This document shows positions 9,729 to 18,904 of a DNA stretch of 64,000 bases, piece after piece (position 1 is the stretch's first letter; every line of letters begins with the position of its first letter). The stretch is taken from positions 124,001 through 188,000 of the forward strand of contig NZ_DS499579.1 in assembly GCF_000154465.1 (NCBI RefSeq). Reading direction: 5' to 3'. This stretch comes from Alistipes putredinis DSM 17216. Lineage in GTDB: Bacteria > Bacteroidota > Bacteroidia > Bacteroidales > Rikenellaceae. The translations under genes were made by a program, and so were the position numbers. The notes beneath the pieces are model-generated. The model did no database searches, was not told the DNA's origin, and saw only the letters and a program-made list of their open reading frames with translations.

Positions 9729-11252
9729 ATGTTTAAAAATCAACCCAAAGGATTGATCCCGGCAGCATTGAGCAACATGGGCGAGCGTTTCGGATATTAT
9801 ATCATGAACGCGGTGCTTGTGCTGTTTCTATGTTCCAAATTCGGCCTGTCTGAAGAGACCAGTGCTTTAGTCTATTCTTTCTTCTACGCCGGTATCTATG
9901 TGCTTAGCCTCGTAGGCGGTATCATTGCCGACAGAACGCAGAACTACAAAGGAACCATCATTTCCGGTCTTATTGTCATGACTATCGGTTATGTCGTATT
10001 GGCATTCCCCATTTTCGCGACTCCTGAGAATCAGACATGGCTTCTTACGCTTACTTGCGGTGCGCTGTTCCTCATCGCATTCGGCAACGGCCTTTTCAAG
10101 GGCAACCTTCAGGCCATTGTCGGACAGTTGTACGACAATCCTCGCTATGCTTCGCAGCGTGATGCCGGTTTCCAGATTTTCTATGTCTTTATCAATCTTG
10201 GTGGCGTTGTGGCTCCCTTCGTAGCTCCTTTGCTCCGCAGCTGGTGGCTCAGTGAGAACGGTTTGATGTATAATGCCGAGCTTCCGGCTCTTTGCCATGG
10301 ATTTTTGGCGGGTGCGGAAGTAAACCTTGCCAATCTTCAGGAGCTGATTACAAAGGTGGGTGGCTCTGTGGTTGCAGGTGATGCCGGCTCCGTATCGGCA
10401 TTCTGTTCGAATTATCTTAATGTCTTCAACACCGGCATCCACTATTCGTTTATCGCCTCCGTTGCCGCAATGCTTATTTCTCTCTCGATATTCCTTTTCA
10501 CCAAAAGACAGCTTCCTTCTCCCGCAAAGAAAGCAAAAGAGGAAACCGTTACATATTCTGCAGAGGAAAAAGCTGCAATGGCTACGGAAATCAAGCAGCG
10601 TATGGCAGCCCTCTTCGCTGTGCTCGGTATTGCTATCTTCTTTTGGTTTTCATTCCATCAAAACGGAACTTCACTCTCGCTCTTTGCCCGCGATTTCGTA
10701 AAGACCGACTCCATACAGCCGGAAATATGGCAGGCTCTCAACCCGTTCTATGTCATTATCCTCACTCCTGTTGTGATGTGGGTATTTGCCGCTCTTGCAC
10801 GCCGTGGAAAAGCGATTTCCACACCTCGCAAGATCGCTATCGGTATGGGTTTGGCCGGATTGGCATTCCTTTTCATGACTGTATTCTCGATCATCAACGG
10901 TTATCCTTCGGCCGAGGCGTTCAAGGATCTCCCGGCTGCAGAGGCGGCCGCTCTCAAGACAGGACCGTGGGTGCTCTTCGTACTCTACTTCTTCCTGACT
11001 GTGGCAGAGCTGTTCATTTCTCCTCTCGGTCTGTCGTTCGTTTCTAAAGTTGCTCCCAAGCATCTCCAGGGCCTTTGCCAAGGTCTGTGGCTCTGTGCAA
11101 CGGCCGTAGGCAATCTGCTGCTCTGGATTGGTCCGCTCATCTACAATGCTTATCCTATTTGGGTGGCTTGGACTGTATTCTTCTCGGTCTGCATCATCTC
11201 GATGGGCGTTATGCTCGGTATGGTGAAATGGCTCGAGCGGGTTACCGAATAA
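9729..11252 (+). CDS. POT/PTR family proton-dependent oligopeptide transporter
   Basis: 507 residues from the ATG giving MFKNQPKGLIPAALSN; the in-frame TTG at 9684 overlaps the -7 box and cannot be the start. The POT signature ExxERFxYY is seen as MGERFGYY near residue 18. About 12-14 membrane segments follow, with a cytoplasmic Lys/Glu-rich loop around residue 265-300. Predicted inner-membrane proton/peptide symporter. Base use is clearly less GC-rich, with more CTT Leu codons, than the neighbouring genes, which could mean transfer. A hairpin terminator follows. Confidence 0.88.
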   Translation: MFKNQPKGLIPAALSNMGERFGYYIMNAVLVLFLCSKFGLSEETSALVYSFFYAGIYVLSLVGGIIADRTQNYKGTIISGLIVMTIGYVVLAFPIFATPENQTWLLTLTCGALFLIAFGNGLFKGNLQAIVGQLYDNPRYASQRDAGFQIFYVFINLGGVVAPFVAPLLRSWWLSENGLMYNAELPALCHGFLAGAEVNLANLQELITKVGGSVVAGDAGSVSAFCSNYLNVFNTGIHYSFIASVAAMLISLSIFLFTKRQLPSPAKKAKEETVTYSAEEKAAMATEIKQRMAALFAVLGIAIFFWFSFHQNGTSLSLFARDFVKTDSIQPEIWQALNPFYVIILTPVVMWVFAALARRGKAISTPRKIAIGMGLAGLAFLFMTVFSIINGYPSAEAFKDLPAAEAAALKTGPWVLFVLYFFLTVAELFISPLGLSFVSKVAPKHLQGLCQGLWLCATAVGNLLLWIGPLIYNAYPIWVAWTVFFSVCIISMGVMLGMVKWLERVTE

Positions 11253-11274
11253 GACCTGTATTTCGATTGATACG

Positions 11275-11306
11275 GCGGCGCTTCCGAAAAGGGGGCGCCG
11301 CTTTCA
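11275..11306 (+). terminator. Hairpin terminator after the POT transporter
   Basis: Inverted repeat GCGGCGC (11275-11281) and GCGCCGC (11295-11301), loop 13, followed by TTTCATTTG. It lies 22 bp after the transporter stop codon. Confidence 0.7.
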
Positions 11307-12037
11307 TTTGACTGCCGGGAAGTACCGTATTTTTGTGATTATATACTTCGGTGTCCCTTTGGGGTGTGTCGTAGCCCAAGTTTCCTCCGAGCGAAGGGAT
11401 TTAGGGCGACAAGTATTACAACACGGTCACGGGTCGTGAATAAACGACCGTCGAATAAGGTATATTGGCGGTATATGACTGCCGATGTTTTACGGCGAGG
11501 CGTGTCCGTTTCCGGCGGGATCGAAGCGGTGCTCTTCTTTTGCGTCCGAGCCCGTGCCGGCCGCAGAATTCACCGCTGGGGTGTATGGAGCGTAGGCTTT
11601 TGTCCGGGGGCCGGGTGCTTTCCGGATTGCGGATTCGTTACCCCGGCACATAGGAATTGCGACCTTGTCCGGGGCTTTTTACTTCTGGCGACCGTAAGAG
11701 ATAACCGGCCGGCGGCTTCTTGACGGGTGTTCGGGCATTCGGGGCGTGCGGCGCAGGATCCGGCTCATGGGGCGGTTTATTCGGCGATGAACTTTATCCG
11801 GGGCTGGCTCTTCGATGCCGGCTATCGTTGAAGAAGATCGGATGGCATCCCTGACGGGTGTTTCCGGATTACGGGTTCGACGCTCGGAGAGCGGAGAGCA
11901 GAGAGCAGAGAGCAGAGAGCAGGCTTTTGTCCTAAAAGGAAATAGGACCGTATCCTTGAGCCGTCCATTGTAAATGAATCGGAGCGGCAAATTGATTTGC
12001 GACTTCGGTACGCTTGTTCAATGTTGCGAACGATGCC
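11307..12037. other. Intergenic region without a supported gene
   Basis: About 730 bp between convergent genes. Open frames exist (for example 11364-11723), but they are Cys/Arg/Gly-rich with no recognisable family or ribosome binding site. A short tandem repeat lies at 11887-11921. Otherwise I see nothing definable. Confidence 0.5.
11887..11921 (+). repeat. 7-bp tandem repeat, five units
   Basis: Five consecutive copies of GAGAGCA (the first ends in G). Pure purine apart from the C. It lies in non-coding sequence about 115 bp beyond the 3' end of the AraC-type regulator gene. It could vary in copy number by slippage; no function is evident. Confidence 0.85.
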
Positions 12038-13252
12038 TTACGGACACTCTTCCTGAAGTCCGGTTATTTCCCGTAAACCGTTGTCTTCCCCCCCCCTTGT
12101 CCGGGATTTTCTAATGGACTCCTGCCATTGTTGCGGGGCCATGCCTTTTTCTTTGGCGAAGGCGCGGTAGAAAGTCGCCGTGCTCCCGAATCCGGATAAC
12201 AGGGCCACTTCTTCGATTTTATGGCCGGCCTCCTCGTCTTCGAGCAGCGGCAAGGCGGCATATTGAATGCGGCAGTGGTTGATGTAGTCGCGGAACGACA
12301 AGCCCAATTCCTTGTTGAGCAGCAGGGAGAGTTGCGTGCGGTTAGTGCCGCATTCGCAGGCCAAGTCGATGATCGTAAGTCCGGGGTTGAGGTATAGTTT
12401 GCGCTGTACGATGGCTTCCTGCAACTGTTCCCGCAGCGATGCGGCGCGTCCTTTTCCTTCGGCGAGGTTTATTTCCGGATTTTCTTCGATGGGTTCTTCT
12501 TCCGGGAGCGGTTGCCAGTAATCCCGGATAATGTCCGGGATGCGGTATTGCAGGATGCAGCCGTAGAGGATACCCCAGACGGTAAGTGTCAGGATATAGA
12601 TGAGAATGGTGAACCAGATATTGCTGAAAAATAGAATGATGATGATGTATGAAAGCAGGTAGAAGGCCAGCAGTGCCGACATCCACCGCAGCCATTGCAG
12701 GTGGATGCGCTCCGTGAACGAGTAGGCCTGGGCGATCTCCCGGGAGTAACGGATGGAGTAGAGGACGATGCGAGTCAGGGCGAAGAGGCAGTAACCGACG
12801 GTGTATAGGGTGTAGAGCAGAAGTACCGTCGGCAGGAAGGACGGCAGGTCCTTTAGCAACTCCGGCAGGGAAGCATATACCGTGCGGGGTTCGAAAGCCG
12901 TTCCGAGCCAGTAGGCGCCGCCGAGCAGAACGAAGGGGCTCAGCAGTTTGAGGCTGTATCGTGCCGTGATGCGGCCGGGCATCACCAGTTCGAAAAAGAA
13001 GAGCGACAGCAGAGCCAGGGTAAACAGGTCCGGAAAGGTGAAGCCCGGGCCGAGAATTTCGTAGTTGTAGGCGGCATCGTGGCTCAGGAAAAACTCTTTG
13101 AGTTCGATCAATGCCATCCATATCAGGCAGATTGTGAAGAGATAATGGGGCCGGGATTTGCTCTGTCGGGCATAAATCGCCATATGGAAGGCGCCCATAG
13201 CGAAAAATGACAGGGAAGCTCCGTTAAGGAAATATGTGAGGTTTTCCAACAT
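12038..13252 (-). CDS. Membrane-anchored AraC-family transcription regulator
   Basis: 404 residues. N-terminal half has six or seven hydrophobic segments (about 8-240), followed by an acidic linker and a C-terminal AraC/XylS double helix-turn-helix (about 285-385) with IIDLACECGTNRTQLSLLLNKELG and VALLSGFGSTATFYRAFAKEKGM, the typical second helix pair. The layout fits Bacteroidetes membrane-embedded AraC regulators that probably sense an envelope signal. The target is unknown; no gene sits next to it on the same strand. Confidence 0.88.
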   Translation of the reverse strand: MLENLTYFLNGASLSFFAMGAFHMAIYARQSKSRPHYLFTICLIWMALIELKEFFLSHDAAYNYEILGPGFTFPDLFTLALLSLFFFELVMPGRITARYSLKLLSPFVLLGGAYWLGTAFEPRTVYASLPELLKDLPSFLPTVLLLYTLYTVGYCLFALTRIVLYSIRYSREIAQAYSFTERIHLQWLRWMSALLAFYLLSYIIIILFFSNIWFTILIYILTLTVWGILYGCILQYRIPDIIRDYWQPLPEEEPIEENPEINLAEGKGRAASLREQLQEAIVQRKLYLNPGLTIIDLACECGTNRTQLSLLLNKELGLSFRDYINHCRIQYAALPLLEDEEAGHKIEEVALLSGFGSTATFYRAFAKEKGMAPQQWQESIRKSRTRGGEDNGLREITGLQEECP

Positions 13253-14010
13253 TCTGAATACTAAGATAGTAAAAATAAGTACTAAAAATGTCTTTTTGCG
13301 CTATTATTTCGGCTTTCGCCGGGAAATCGCCCCGTGCGACTCTTCCGTCCTGCATTTTTTCGATGGATGGAGGTCGGTGAAATTTATGGACGGTAGAGTC
13401 GGGTGGGATATACGGGGCTTGAAATTCCTTGTTTTTCGGGGTAAAAAATCCGGGTGTCCGGGAATGGTTTTTCCGGTTTGACCCGAATCTGAAAAATAAT
13501 TATACAAAATTATCCGGATTGAAGGATGTTTCGTTCTCAAATTATACAAATCGAATCGCAAAACGTACATCGGATTTTCTGGACGCCTCCGAGCGGAATG
13601 TGATGAATGTCGTATGTGCGCCGGGAACGGCGGCGATCGTTAGCAGTTGCCGGCCCGCCTTCTGTTTGCGGTGGAGGAAACTGTTTCGCAGGGCGTGTTC
13701 CGGTTGTCTTGCGGTAGCGTTTTCGGGAGGGGCGAGAGGGCGGCCGGTTCCGGGAGATTATCGGATCTGTAGGAGGAGAGGTATAGGATTGTGGCGGTAT
13801 GGTTTTAGAATTTTTCCGACAGATACCGAATTGTTCGGGTGTGCACCGCCGGAGTTCCCCGGGGTATCGTGGATCGTTTTCGCCGCCCGTTTCGAATGAT
13901 ACCGACAGTCGCTCCAGCCTATCCGAGCGTACGGTAAAACGCGTTGCTTCCCGTTATCTGGAGCGTGCGAGAAAAAGCGGCGATTTCTCTTTTCTGCGGT
14001 GTTTTTTTTG
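13253..14010. other. Intergenic region without a supported gene
   Basis: About 760 bp between the divergent AraC gene and the metallo-hydrolase promoter. Open frames (such as 13429-13899 and the upstream extension of the metallo-hydrolase frame) are Arg/Cys-rich, lack start signals and match nothing I know. I see no repeat or RNA gene. Confidence 0.5.
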
Positions 14011-14018
14011 TATTTTTG
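14011..14018 (+). promoter_or_regulatory. -7 box for the metallo-hydrolase operon
   Basis: TATTTTTG matches TAnnTTTG. It gives a leader of about 35-40 nt to the ATG at 14061 and rules out starts further upstream in that frame. Confidence 0.6.
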
Positions 14019-14060
14019 TTCCCGTCGCCGGGAAAAACAGAAACTCCGACGTTTTTTGCG

Positions 14061-14849
14061 ATGGGTATGAAACTTACGATTCTTGGCTCGGGAACTTCTC
14101 AGGGAGTGCCGGTGATCGGCTGCCGGTGTGCCGTCTGCACCTCGAAAGATCCCCGCGATAACCGTCTGCGGACTTCGGCCATGCTCGAGTGGGACGACAT
14201 ACGGCTGGTGATCGACGCTGGGCCCGATTTCCGTTACCAGATGCTCCGGACCGGGGTCCGGCATATCGACGCGATTCTGCTGACGCACGAACACAAAGAC
14301 CATATCGGAGGATTGGACGACGTGCGGGCCTTCAATTTCGTCGATTATCCCACGATCCATCGGATCGACGTATTCGGAACACGGCAGACGCTCAAATGCG
14401 TCCGCAAGGACTTCGACTATGCCTTCAGTGTGGACAAGTATCGGGGGGTGCCCGAAATCGAGCTGTGCGAAATAGATCCTGCCGTTCCCTTTTGCGTTAA
14501 GGACAAGGAGGTGATTCCCGTGTCGGGACACCATTCGCCCCGATTCGAGGTGACAGGGTTCCGGTTCGGCGAACTGGCCTACCTTACGGATTTCAAGACC
14601 ATCGCCCCGGCCGAAGAGCGGAAGCTGTACGGTGTCGAAGTGCTGGTGGTCAATGCGCTCCGGCCCCAGCCCCATGATTCGCATTTTTCACTGGACGAAG
14701 CATTGGCGCTGATCCGCCGTGTGGCGCCCCGCCGGGCGTATCTGACGCATATGTCGCATGAAATGGGTCTTTACGCCGAGCGTTCCGCGTTGTTGCCCGA
14801 AGGGGTATATTTGGCTTACGACGGATTGGAAATAAATGTAAACGATTGA
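14061..14849 (+). CDS. MBL-fold metallo-hydrolase, PhnP-like
   Basis: 262 residues (or 260 from the Met at 14067). Metallo-beta-lactamase fold: N-terminal MKLTILGSGTSQGVPVIGC, two Cys typical of the PhnP group (GCRCAVC), the metal motif THEHKDHIGGLDD, later His in SGHHSPRF and a C-terminal THMSHEMG. PhnP hydrolyses phosphoribosyl 1,2-cyclic phosphate; whether this one does is inferred. The -7 box at 14011 supports this start. The SDR gene follows 4 bp later and is translationally close. Confidence 0.85.
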   Translation: MGMKLTILGSGTSQGVPVIGCRCAVCTSKDPRDNRLRTSAMLEWDDIRLVIDAGPDFRYQMLRTGVRHIDAILLTHEHKDHIGGLDDVRAFNFVDYPTIHRIDVFGTRQTLKCVRKDFDYAFSVDKYRGVPEIELCEIDPAVPFCVKDKEVIPVSGHHSPRFEVTGFRFGELAYLTDFKTIAPAEERKLYGVEVLVVNALRPQPHDSHFSLDEALALIRRVAPRRAYLTHMSHEMGLYAERSALLPEGVYLAYDGLEINVND

Positions 14850-14853
14850 TAGG

Positions 14854-15669
14854 ATGAAAGGTTTGAAAGGAAAGACCGTCGTGGTCACCGGAGCTTCGTC
14901 GGGGATCGGCGAGGCATTGGCCCGCGAATGTGCGGTGCAGGGTGCCAACGTGGTGCTCGGCGCCCGGAGCCTGCAAAAATTGCAGCTCATCGTCGGAGAT
15001 ATCCGATCCAAAGGCGGCGAAGCGACCTACTGCGCGGTGGATGTGACCAAGCCGGAGGAGTGCCGCAATCTGATCGACACGGCCGTCGGGGAGTACGGCG
15101 GGTTGGATGTGCTCATCTGCAATGCGGGCCTTTCGATGCGGGCACTGTTCGATGACGTGGATCTGGAGGTGCTGCACCGTCTGATGGACGTTAATTTCTG
15201 GGGCACGGTCTATTGTACCAAATACGCGTTGCCGTACTTGCAGGCTTCGCACGGGTCGCTGGTCGGCATCTCGTCGGTGGCCGGTTTGCACGGCCTGCCG
15301 GGGCGTACGGGCTATTCGGCTTCGAAATATGCGATGACGGGATTTCTGGAAACCGTGCGGATCGAAAACCTGAAGAAGGGGTTGCACGTGATGGTCGCCT
15401 GCCCGGGGTTCACGGCTTCGAATGTCCGCTTTTCGGCGCTCACGGCCGACGGTTCGAGCCAGGGCGAGACACCGCGCGACGAGGCGAAGATGATGACGCC
15501 CGAACAGGTCGCCCGTATCGTTATTCGGGGAATCGAAAAGCGCAAACGCCTTTGCCTGATGGAGGCTGAGGGGCGTGCTACACACTTTATCAAGAAATTC
15601 GCCCCTGGCTTCCTCGACCGTATGTTCTATATGGTTATGGCCCGGGAACCGGATTCGCCGCTGAAATGA
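14854..15669 (+). CDS. Short-chain dehydrogenase/reductase
   Basis: 271 residues, classical SDR with NAD(P)-binding TGASSGIG at about 11-18, the NAG motif in LICNAGLSM, catalytic Ser in GISSVAGLHG and YxxxK in GYSASKYAM. Similar to short-chain oxidoreductases such as YqjQ/DltE-like proteins. Substrate unknown. It sits 4 bp after the metallo-hydrolase and overlaps the next small membrane gene by ATGA, so the three form an operon. Confidence 0.88.
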   Translation: MKGLKGKTVVVTGASSGIGEALARECAVQGANVVLGARSLQKLQLIVGDIRSKGGEATYCAVDVTKPEECRNLIDTAVGEYGGLDVLICNAGLSMRALFDDVDLEVLHRLMDVNFWGTVYCTKYALPYLQASHGSLVGISSVAGLHGLPGRTGYSASKYAMTGFLETVRIENLKKGLHVMVACPGFTASNVRFSALTADGSSQGETPRDEAKMMTPEQVARIVIRGIEKRKRLCLMEAEGRATHFIKKFAPGFLDRMFYMVMAREPDSPLK

Positions 15670-15965
15670 CGGAGCAAAATGAAAAAAACAGAATTGCAGA
15701 AATAACAACCCTTGTACTGACCGGGTTGCTACTGCTCGACATAATCGTATTTTTTGTTGGTATGATATGCGATGGGGCAGGCGGAAACGGGCTGGTTTAC
15801 GTGGTGTATTGCGGGATTGTTTCTTTGGTTTTACTGGGGTTATATCTTTTATGTTGCGCTGGGTTTTATTTCTTGTGGAAGGTGTCTTTCTGCAATAATC
15901 GCATTATACGCTTTTGTTTCTGTATTTTTGCGGCGTTGGCGGTCGGACTGTTGTTGCTTTTGTGA
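15666..15965 (+). CDS. Small membrane protein, unknown
   Basis: 99 residues with three hydrophobic segments at about 11-34, 38-68 and 78-99. No family recognised. Its ATG overlaps the SDR stop codon (ATGA), which supports real translation by coupling. A strong terminator follows. Confidence 0.65.
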   Translation: MTEQNEKNRIAEITTLVLTGLLLLDIIVFFVGMICDGAGGNGLVYVVYCGIVSLVLLGLYLLCCAGFYFLWKVSFCNNRIIRFCFCIFAALAVGLLLLL

Positions 15966-15989
15966 GATGCACCGGATAGCGAAACATTA

Positions 15990-16035
15990 AATACGACAAA
16001 GGGGATGCTCGAAAAAGCATCCCCTTTGTCGTATT
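15990..16035. terminator. Perfect 20-bp bidirectional hairpin terminator
   Basis: Arms 15990-16009 and 16016-16035 are perfectly complementary around the loop CGAAAA. Located between convergent genes, with a T-rich stretch on the plus side and A/T-rich on the minus side. Confidence 0.9.
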
Positions 16036-16046
16036 GTAAACTCCTC

Positions 16047-16988
16047 CTACTTGAAGAAAATCGACGAAATCTCCTTGTAGTTGTGTACGCGCTCGATGAC
16101 GTTGGCGAAGATGTCCGCTACGGTCATCACCTTGAATTTGCTCAGGTCCTTTTCCGGGTTGAGCGGTATGGTGTCCGTGACGATCACCTCCTGCAAGGCA
16201 CTGGCATTGATTTTTTCGTAAGCCTGCCCCGAAAGGATCGGGTGGGTGATGGCTGCCCGGACGCTCTTGGCACCTTTTTCCATTAGCATATCGGCTGCCA
16301 TGCAGATCGTGCCGGCCGTATCGATCATATCGTCCACGATGATTACGTTGCGACCCTTCACGTCGCCGATGGCCGTCATTTTACCCACGACATTGGCTTT
16401 CGCACGCTCCTTGTGCGAGATGATGATCGGGGCGCTCAGGTGCTTGGCATAGGTGTTGGCCCGTTTGGCGCCGCCCATGTCGGGTGCCGCGATCGAGAGG
16501 TCCTCGATGTTCAGGCTTTTGATGTACGGTACGAAGATGCCGCTGGCATAGAGTGCATCCACCGGTACGTCGAAGAAGCCCTGGATCTGGTCCGCATGCA
16601 GGTCCATGGTCATAATGCGGTCCACGCCTGCCGCGACGAGCATGTTGGCTACCAGTTTCGCGCCGATCGGTACGCGGGGACGGTCTTTGCGGTCCTGACG
16701 CGCCCAGCCGAAGTAGGGCATCACGGCGATCACCTTGTAGGCCGATGCGCGGCGTGCGGCATCGATCATCATAAGGAGTTCCATCAGGTTGTCCAGCGGC
16801 GGGAAGGTCGATTGGATGATGAACACGGTGCAGCCGCGGATCGACTCGTTGAAGCAGGGCTGGAACTCTCCGTCGCTGAACTGTTGCACCTCCGAGTTTC
16901 CGAGCGTGGTGCCGTAGCTTGCGACGATTTTCTCCGCGAGGTACCGCGAGCCCCTGCCTGCGAAGAATTTGATTTTGTGGATAGCCAT
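16047..16988 (-). CDS. prs: Ribose-phosphate pyrophosphokinase (PRPP synthetase)
   Basis: 313 residues from the ATG giving MAIHKIKFFAGRGS. Makes PRPP from ribose 5-phosphate and ATP for nucleotide, His and Trp synthesis. The PRPP-binding loop VIIVDDMIDTAGT lies near residue 220; the N-terminal half has SDGEFQPCFNESIRG and the flexible-loop region FGWARQDRKDRPRVPI. A -7 box at 17016-17023 lies just upstream, so the Met ten residues earlier is not the likely start. Confidence 0.95.
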   Translation of the reverse strand: MAIHKIKFFAGRGSRYLAEKIVASYGTTLGNSEVQQFSDGEFQPCFNESIRGCTVFIIQSTFPPLDNLMELLMMIDAARRASAYKVIAVMPYFGWARQDRKDRPRVPIGAKLVANMLVAAGVDRIMTMDLHADQIQGFFDVPVDALYASGIFVPYIKSLNIEDLSIAAPDMGGAKRANTYAKHLSAPIIISHKERAKANVVGKMTAIGDVKGRNVIIVDDMIDTAGTICMAADMLMEKGAKSVRAAITHPILSGQAYEKINASALQEVIVTDTIPLNPEKDLSKFKVMTVADIFANVIERVHNYKEISSIFFK

Positions 16989-17015
16989 AGTATGTGATTG
17001 TGTTTTTGAATGGTG

Positions 17016-17023
17016 CAAAGATA
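17016..17023 (-). promoter_or_regulatory. -7 box for prs
   Basis: TATCTTTG on the minus strand, about 28 bp before the prs ATG at 16988. The Met codon at 17018 overlaps this box and is ruled out as a start. Confidence 0.65.
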
Positions 17024-17065
17024 GGATGTAAAGACCGAATTATCGGGTATTTCTAAAATCTTTTT

Positions 17066-17662
17066 TTAACATTCTGTTAAACATTTGCCGATGAAGTCCA
17101 GGATCTCTTCGCGGCCCGTCCGTTTTTCGCTCGAGGAGCGGAACATCGGAGGCAACCCCTCCCACTGTTCACCGAGCACTTGTTTGTAGCGTTCGACGCT
17201 GCGTGCGAGCTGTGCGGCCGACAGTTTGTCGGTTTTGGTAAAGACGATGCCGAAAGGGATGCCCTCCCGGCCGAGCATTTCGATAAAGCGCAGGTCGATC
17301 TTCTGGGGCTCCAGTCGGGAATCGACCAGCACGAACAGGAAGTGCATCCGTTCGCATCGGAGTACGTAGTCGGTGATGATTTTGGCGAACTCGTCGCGTT
17401 GGGTTTTCGATGTGCGGGCGTAACCGTAACCGGGCAGATCGACCAGATACCAACTGTCGTTGATGCGGAAATGGTTGATAAGCCGCGTCTTGCCCGGGGT
17501 GCCGGAAACTTTGGCCAGGCCGCTGCGACCTGTGAGCATATTGACCAGCGACGACTTGCCGACGTTGCTGCGGCCGATGAAGGCGAACTCCGGGAGCGAG
17601 TCTTTCGGCAGTTGCGAAAGACGCTCGGAGCTGCATACGAATTGTGCCTTGTTGATCTGCAT
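17066..17662 (-). CDS. engB: Ribosome biogenesis GTPase YihA/YsxC (EngB)
   Basis: 198 residues from MQINKAQFVC. TRAFAC GTPase: G1 GRSNVGKSSL, G2/G3 region SGTPGKTRLINHF and VDLPGYGYA, and G4 FTKTDK. EngB helps assemble the 50S subunit and is usually essential. A -7 box at 17767-17774 and a palindromic repeat further upstream (17837-17906) face this gene. Five extra in-frame residues are possible from the Met at 17677. Confidence 0.94.
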   Translation of the reverse strand: MQINKAQFVCSSERLSQLPKDSLPEFAFIGRSNVGKSSLVNMLTGRSGLAKVSGTPGKTRLINHFRINDSWYLVDLPGYGYARTSKTQRDEFAKIITDYVLRCERMHFLFVLVDSRLEPQKIDLRFIEMLGREGIPFGIVFTKTDKLSAAQLARSVERYKQVLGEQWEGLPPMFRSSSEKRTGREEILDFIGKCLTEC

Positions 17663-17766
17663 GACAAGCGGTAGCAAAAGAGGTACGGCGAGGGTGTTCC
17701 CGGGTTCGATCCGATCGTTTCGCAGGCGGCGGCAGCAATCGTCTGTCCGGCCAATTTATCTTTCTG

Positions 17767-17774
17767 CAAAAATA
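17767..17774 (-). promoter_or_regulatory. Putative -7 box for engB
   Basis: TATTTTTG on the minus strand, about 105 bp before the engB start. A second candidate is the TATCTTTG end of the palindromic repeat at 17838-17845. Confidence 0.45.
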
Positions 17775-17836
17775 GTGGAAGGCGAACGGTAAGCCAAATC
17801 TGTCTGAACTTGTCCGGGCCACGCATCCGATTTTTT

Positions 17837-17906
17837 GCAAAGATAGGAAAAGTTGAGAGAAAACGGGAACTTGTTCCCGGTTTTCCGAGGTGCCTCCTAT
17901 CCAAGG
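17837..17906 (-). repeat. Dispersed palindromic repeat, copy 1
   Basis: Centre CGGGAACTTGTTCCCG is palindromic; flanks carry CAAAGATAGG on the left and CTCCTATCC on the right. Read on the minus strand it ends in CTATCTTTG, a -7 box, pointing toward engB. Related to copies at 20094, 21559 and 60972. Confidence 0.8.
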
Positions 17907-18370
17907 CTATGTCAAAGATAGTAAAAGACAAGGACAGAACCAAATTTGTTCAAGTCCCTTTTGCGCCTCCTTGCAGGGCATTATACGTAAGCGTAGCTGC
18001 CCTCCCCCTCCGAGCGTCGTTTGAGCTATGCCGAACCGTATCCTATTTTTCCAGAAAAGTGAAGTGCGGACGGTAAACCAAACGTCGTTGCCGAAGCCGA
18101 CTTTTTCTTGAGAGCAGAGTTCACAGATATCTTCTGTTTCGTCCTTTTGACCGTCGGTTGTCCGAGGCTGTTCGGATCATATTCTCGTTTTGTAAAAAGA
18201 TACAAAAAAAGGTGTTCGTGGTTTTCGGTCGATGTTTGTACGATCGAAAATGCGGGCATTCCGCTCTTTTGCCAAAAGGCACCCGGAAAAAGAGGTTCGA
18301 AACTCCTGCCGGGACGTGTCTTGTGAAAATTAATTCGTACCTTTATGGCTGTTTTAGAATTTTGAGTGTT
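17907..18370. repeat. Intergenic region with diverged repeat remnants
   Basis: No gene supported. It holds sequence resembling further, degraded members of the palindromic family: CAAAGATAGTAAAAG with CCAAATTTGTTC at about 17912-17957, and GCCGAACCGTATCCTATTTTT at about 18030-18050 followed by GGACGGTAAACCAAAC. A related stretch, GAACGGTAAGCCAAAT, lies at about 17783-17798. Alignment is by eye and the boundaries are uncertain. Confidence 0.4.
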
Positions 18371-18769
18371 ATGAAGAAAGAGTGGAACGACGTGCGTGAA
18401 TTTCACGAAAAGTTCGGTCATCCGTGTCCGGATGCACCCCGTATGCTGGATAAAAAACGCTCGCTCAGCCGGGCGAAATGGATGAACGAGGAGGTTGCTG
18501 AATTTCTGGTCGCCGAGGATATCTACGAGCAGGCCGACGCGATGATCGACCTGATGTACTTCGCGCTGGGTACGATGGTCGAGATGGGACTCGAGCCGGA
18601 CGAACTGTTCGAAATCGTTCAGCAGGCTAACATGGCCAAGTTGTGGCCCGACGGCAAGCCGCACTACAATCCCAAGGACGGCAAGGTCATCAAGCCCGAT
18701 ACGTGGGAGGACCCTGCACCGAAAATCCGGGCCTGCATCGATGCCGTGATCGCCCGTAAGGGGAAATAA
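18371..18769 (+). CDS. MazG-like nucleotide pyrophosphohydrolase family protein
   Basis: 132 residues, all-alpha NTP pyrophosphohydrolase type. Visible: Glu-rich metal-binding helix NEEVAEFLVAED, then QADAMIDLMYFALGTMVEMG (the D/E pairs expected of the MazG-like fold), and a C-terminal YNPKDGKVIKPDTWEDP segment seen in the subgroup often labelled HAD/Cof-like. Likely hydrolyses a nucleoside triphosphate; substrate unknown. The start is the ATG giving MKKEWNDVREF; longer readings lack support. Confidence 0.75.
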   Translation: MKKEWNDVREFHEKFGHPCPDAPRMLDKKRSLSRAKWMNEEVAEFLVAEDIYEQADAMIDLMYFALGTMVEMGLEPDELFEIVQQANMAKLWPDGKPHYNPKDGKVIKPDTWEDPAPKIRACIDAVIARKGK

Positions 18770-18793
18770 CCTCCGTTTCGTATCGTGTAAATA

Positions 18794-18836
18794 TACCCTT
18801 TCGTGCCGGTAATTCGGTGCGAAAGGGTAATTTTGT
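18794..18836 (+). terminator. Hairpin terminator after the MazG-like gene
   Basis: TACCCTTTCG (18794-18803) pairs with CGAAAGGGTA (18820-18829), followed by ATTTTGTTT. Confidence 0.8.
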
Positions 18837-18904
18837 TTGTCGAAGGGGTGTTTTTCCAAAAAATAATCGTAACTTCATTCATCGAAAATTAACTTTTTGT
18901 TGTC

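Noticed and set aside
11364..11723. Possible small gene after the POT transporter
   Set aside because: No start signal, no family, and biased composition typical of a chance frame in GC-rich DNA.
11887..11921. CRISPR-like repeat
   Set aside because: Units are 7 bp with no spacers; it is a simple tandem repeat.
13429..13899. Possible gene upstream of the metallo-hydrolase
   Set aside because: Cys/Arg/Gly-rich composition without a domain, ribosome binding site or promoter.
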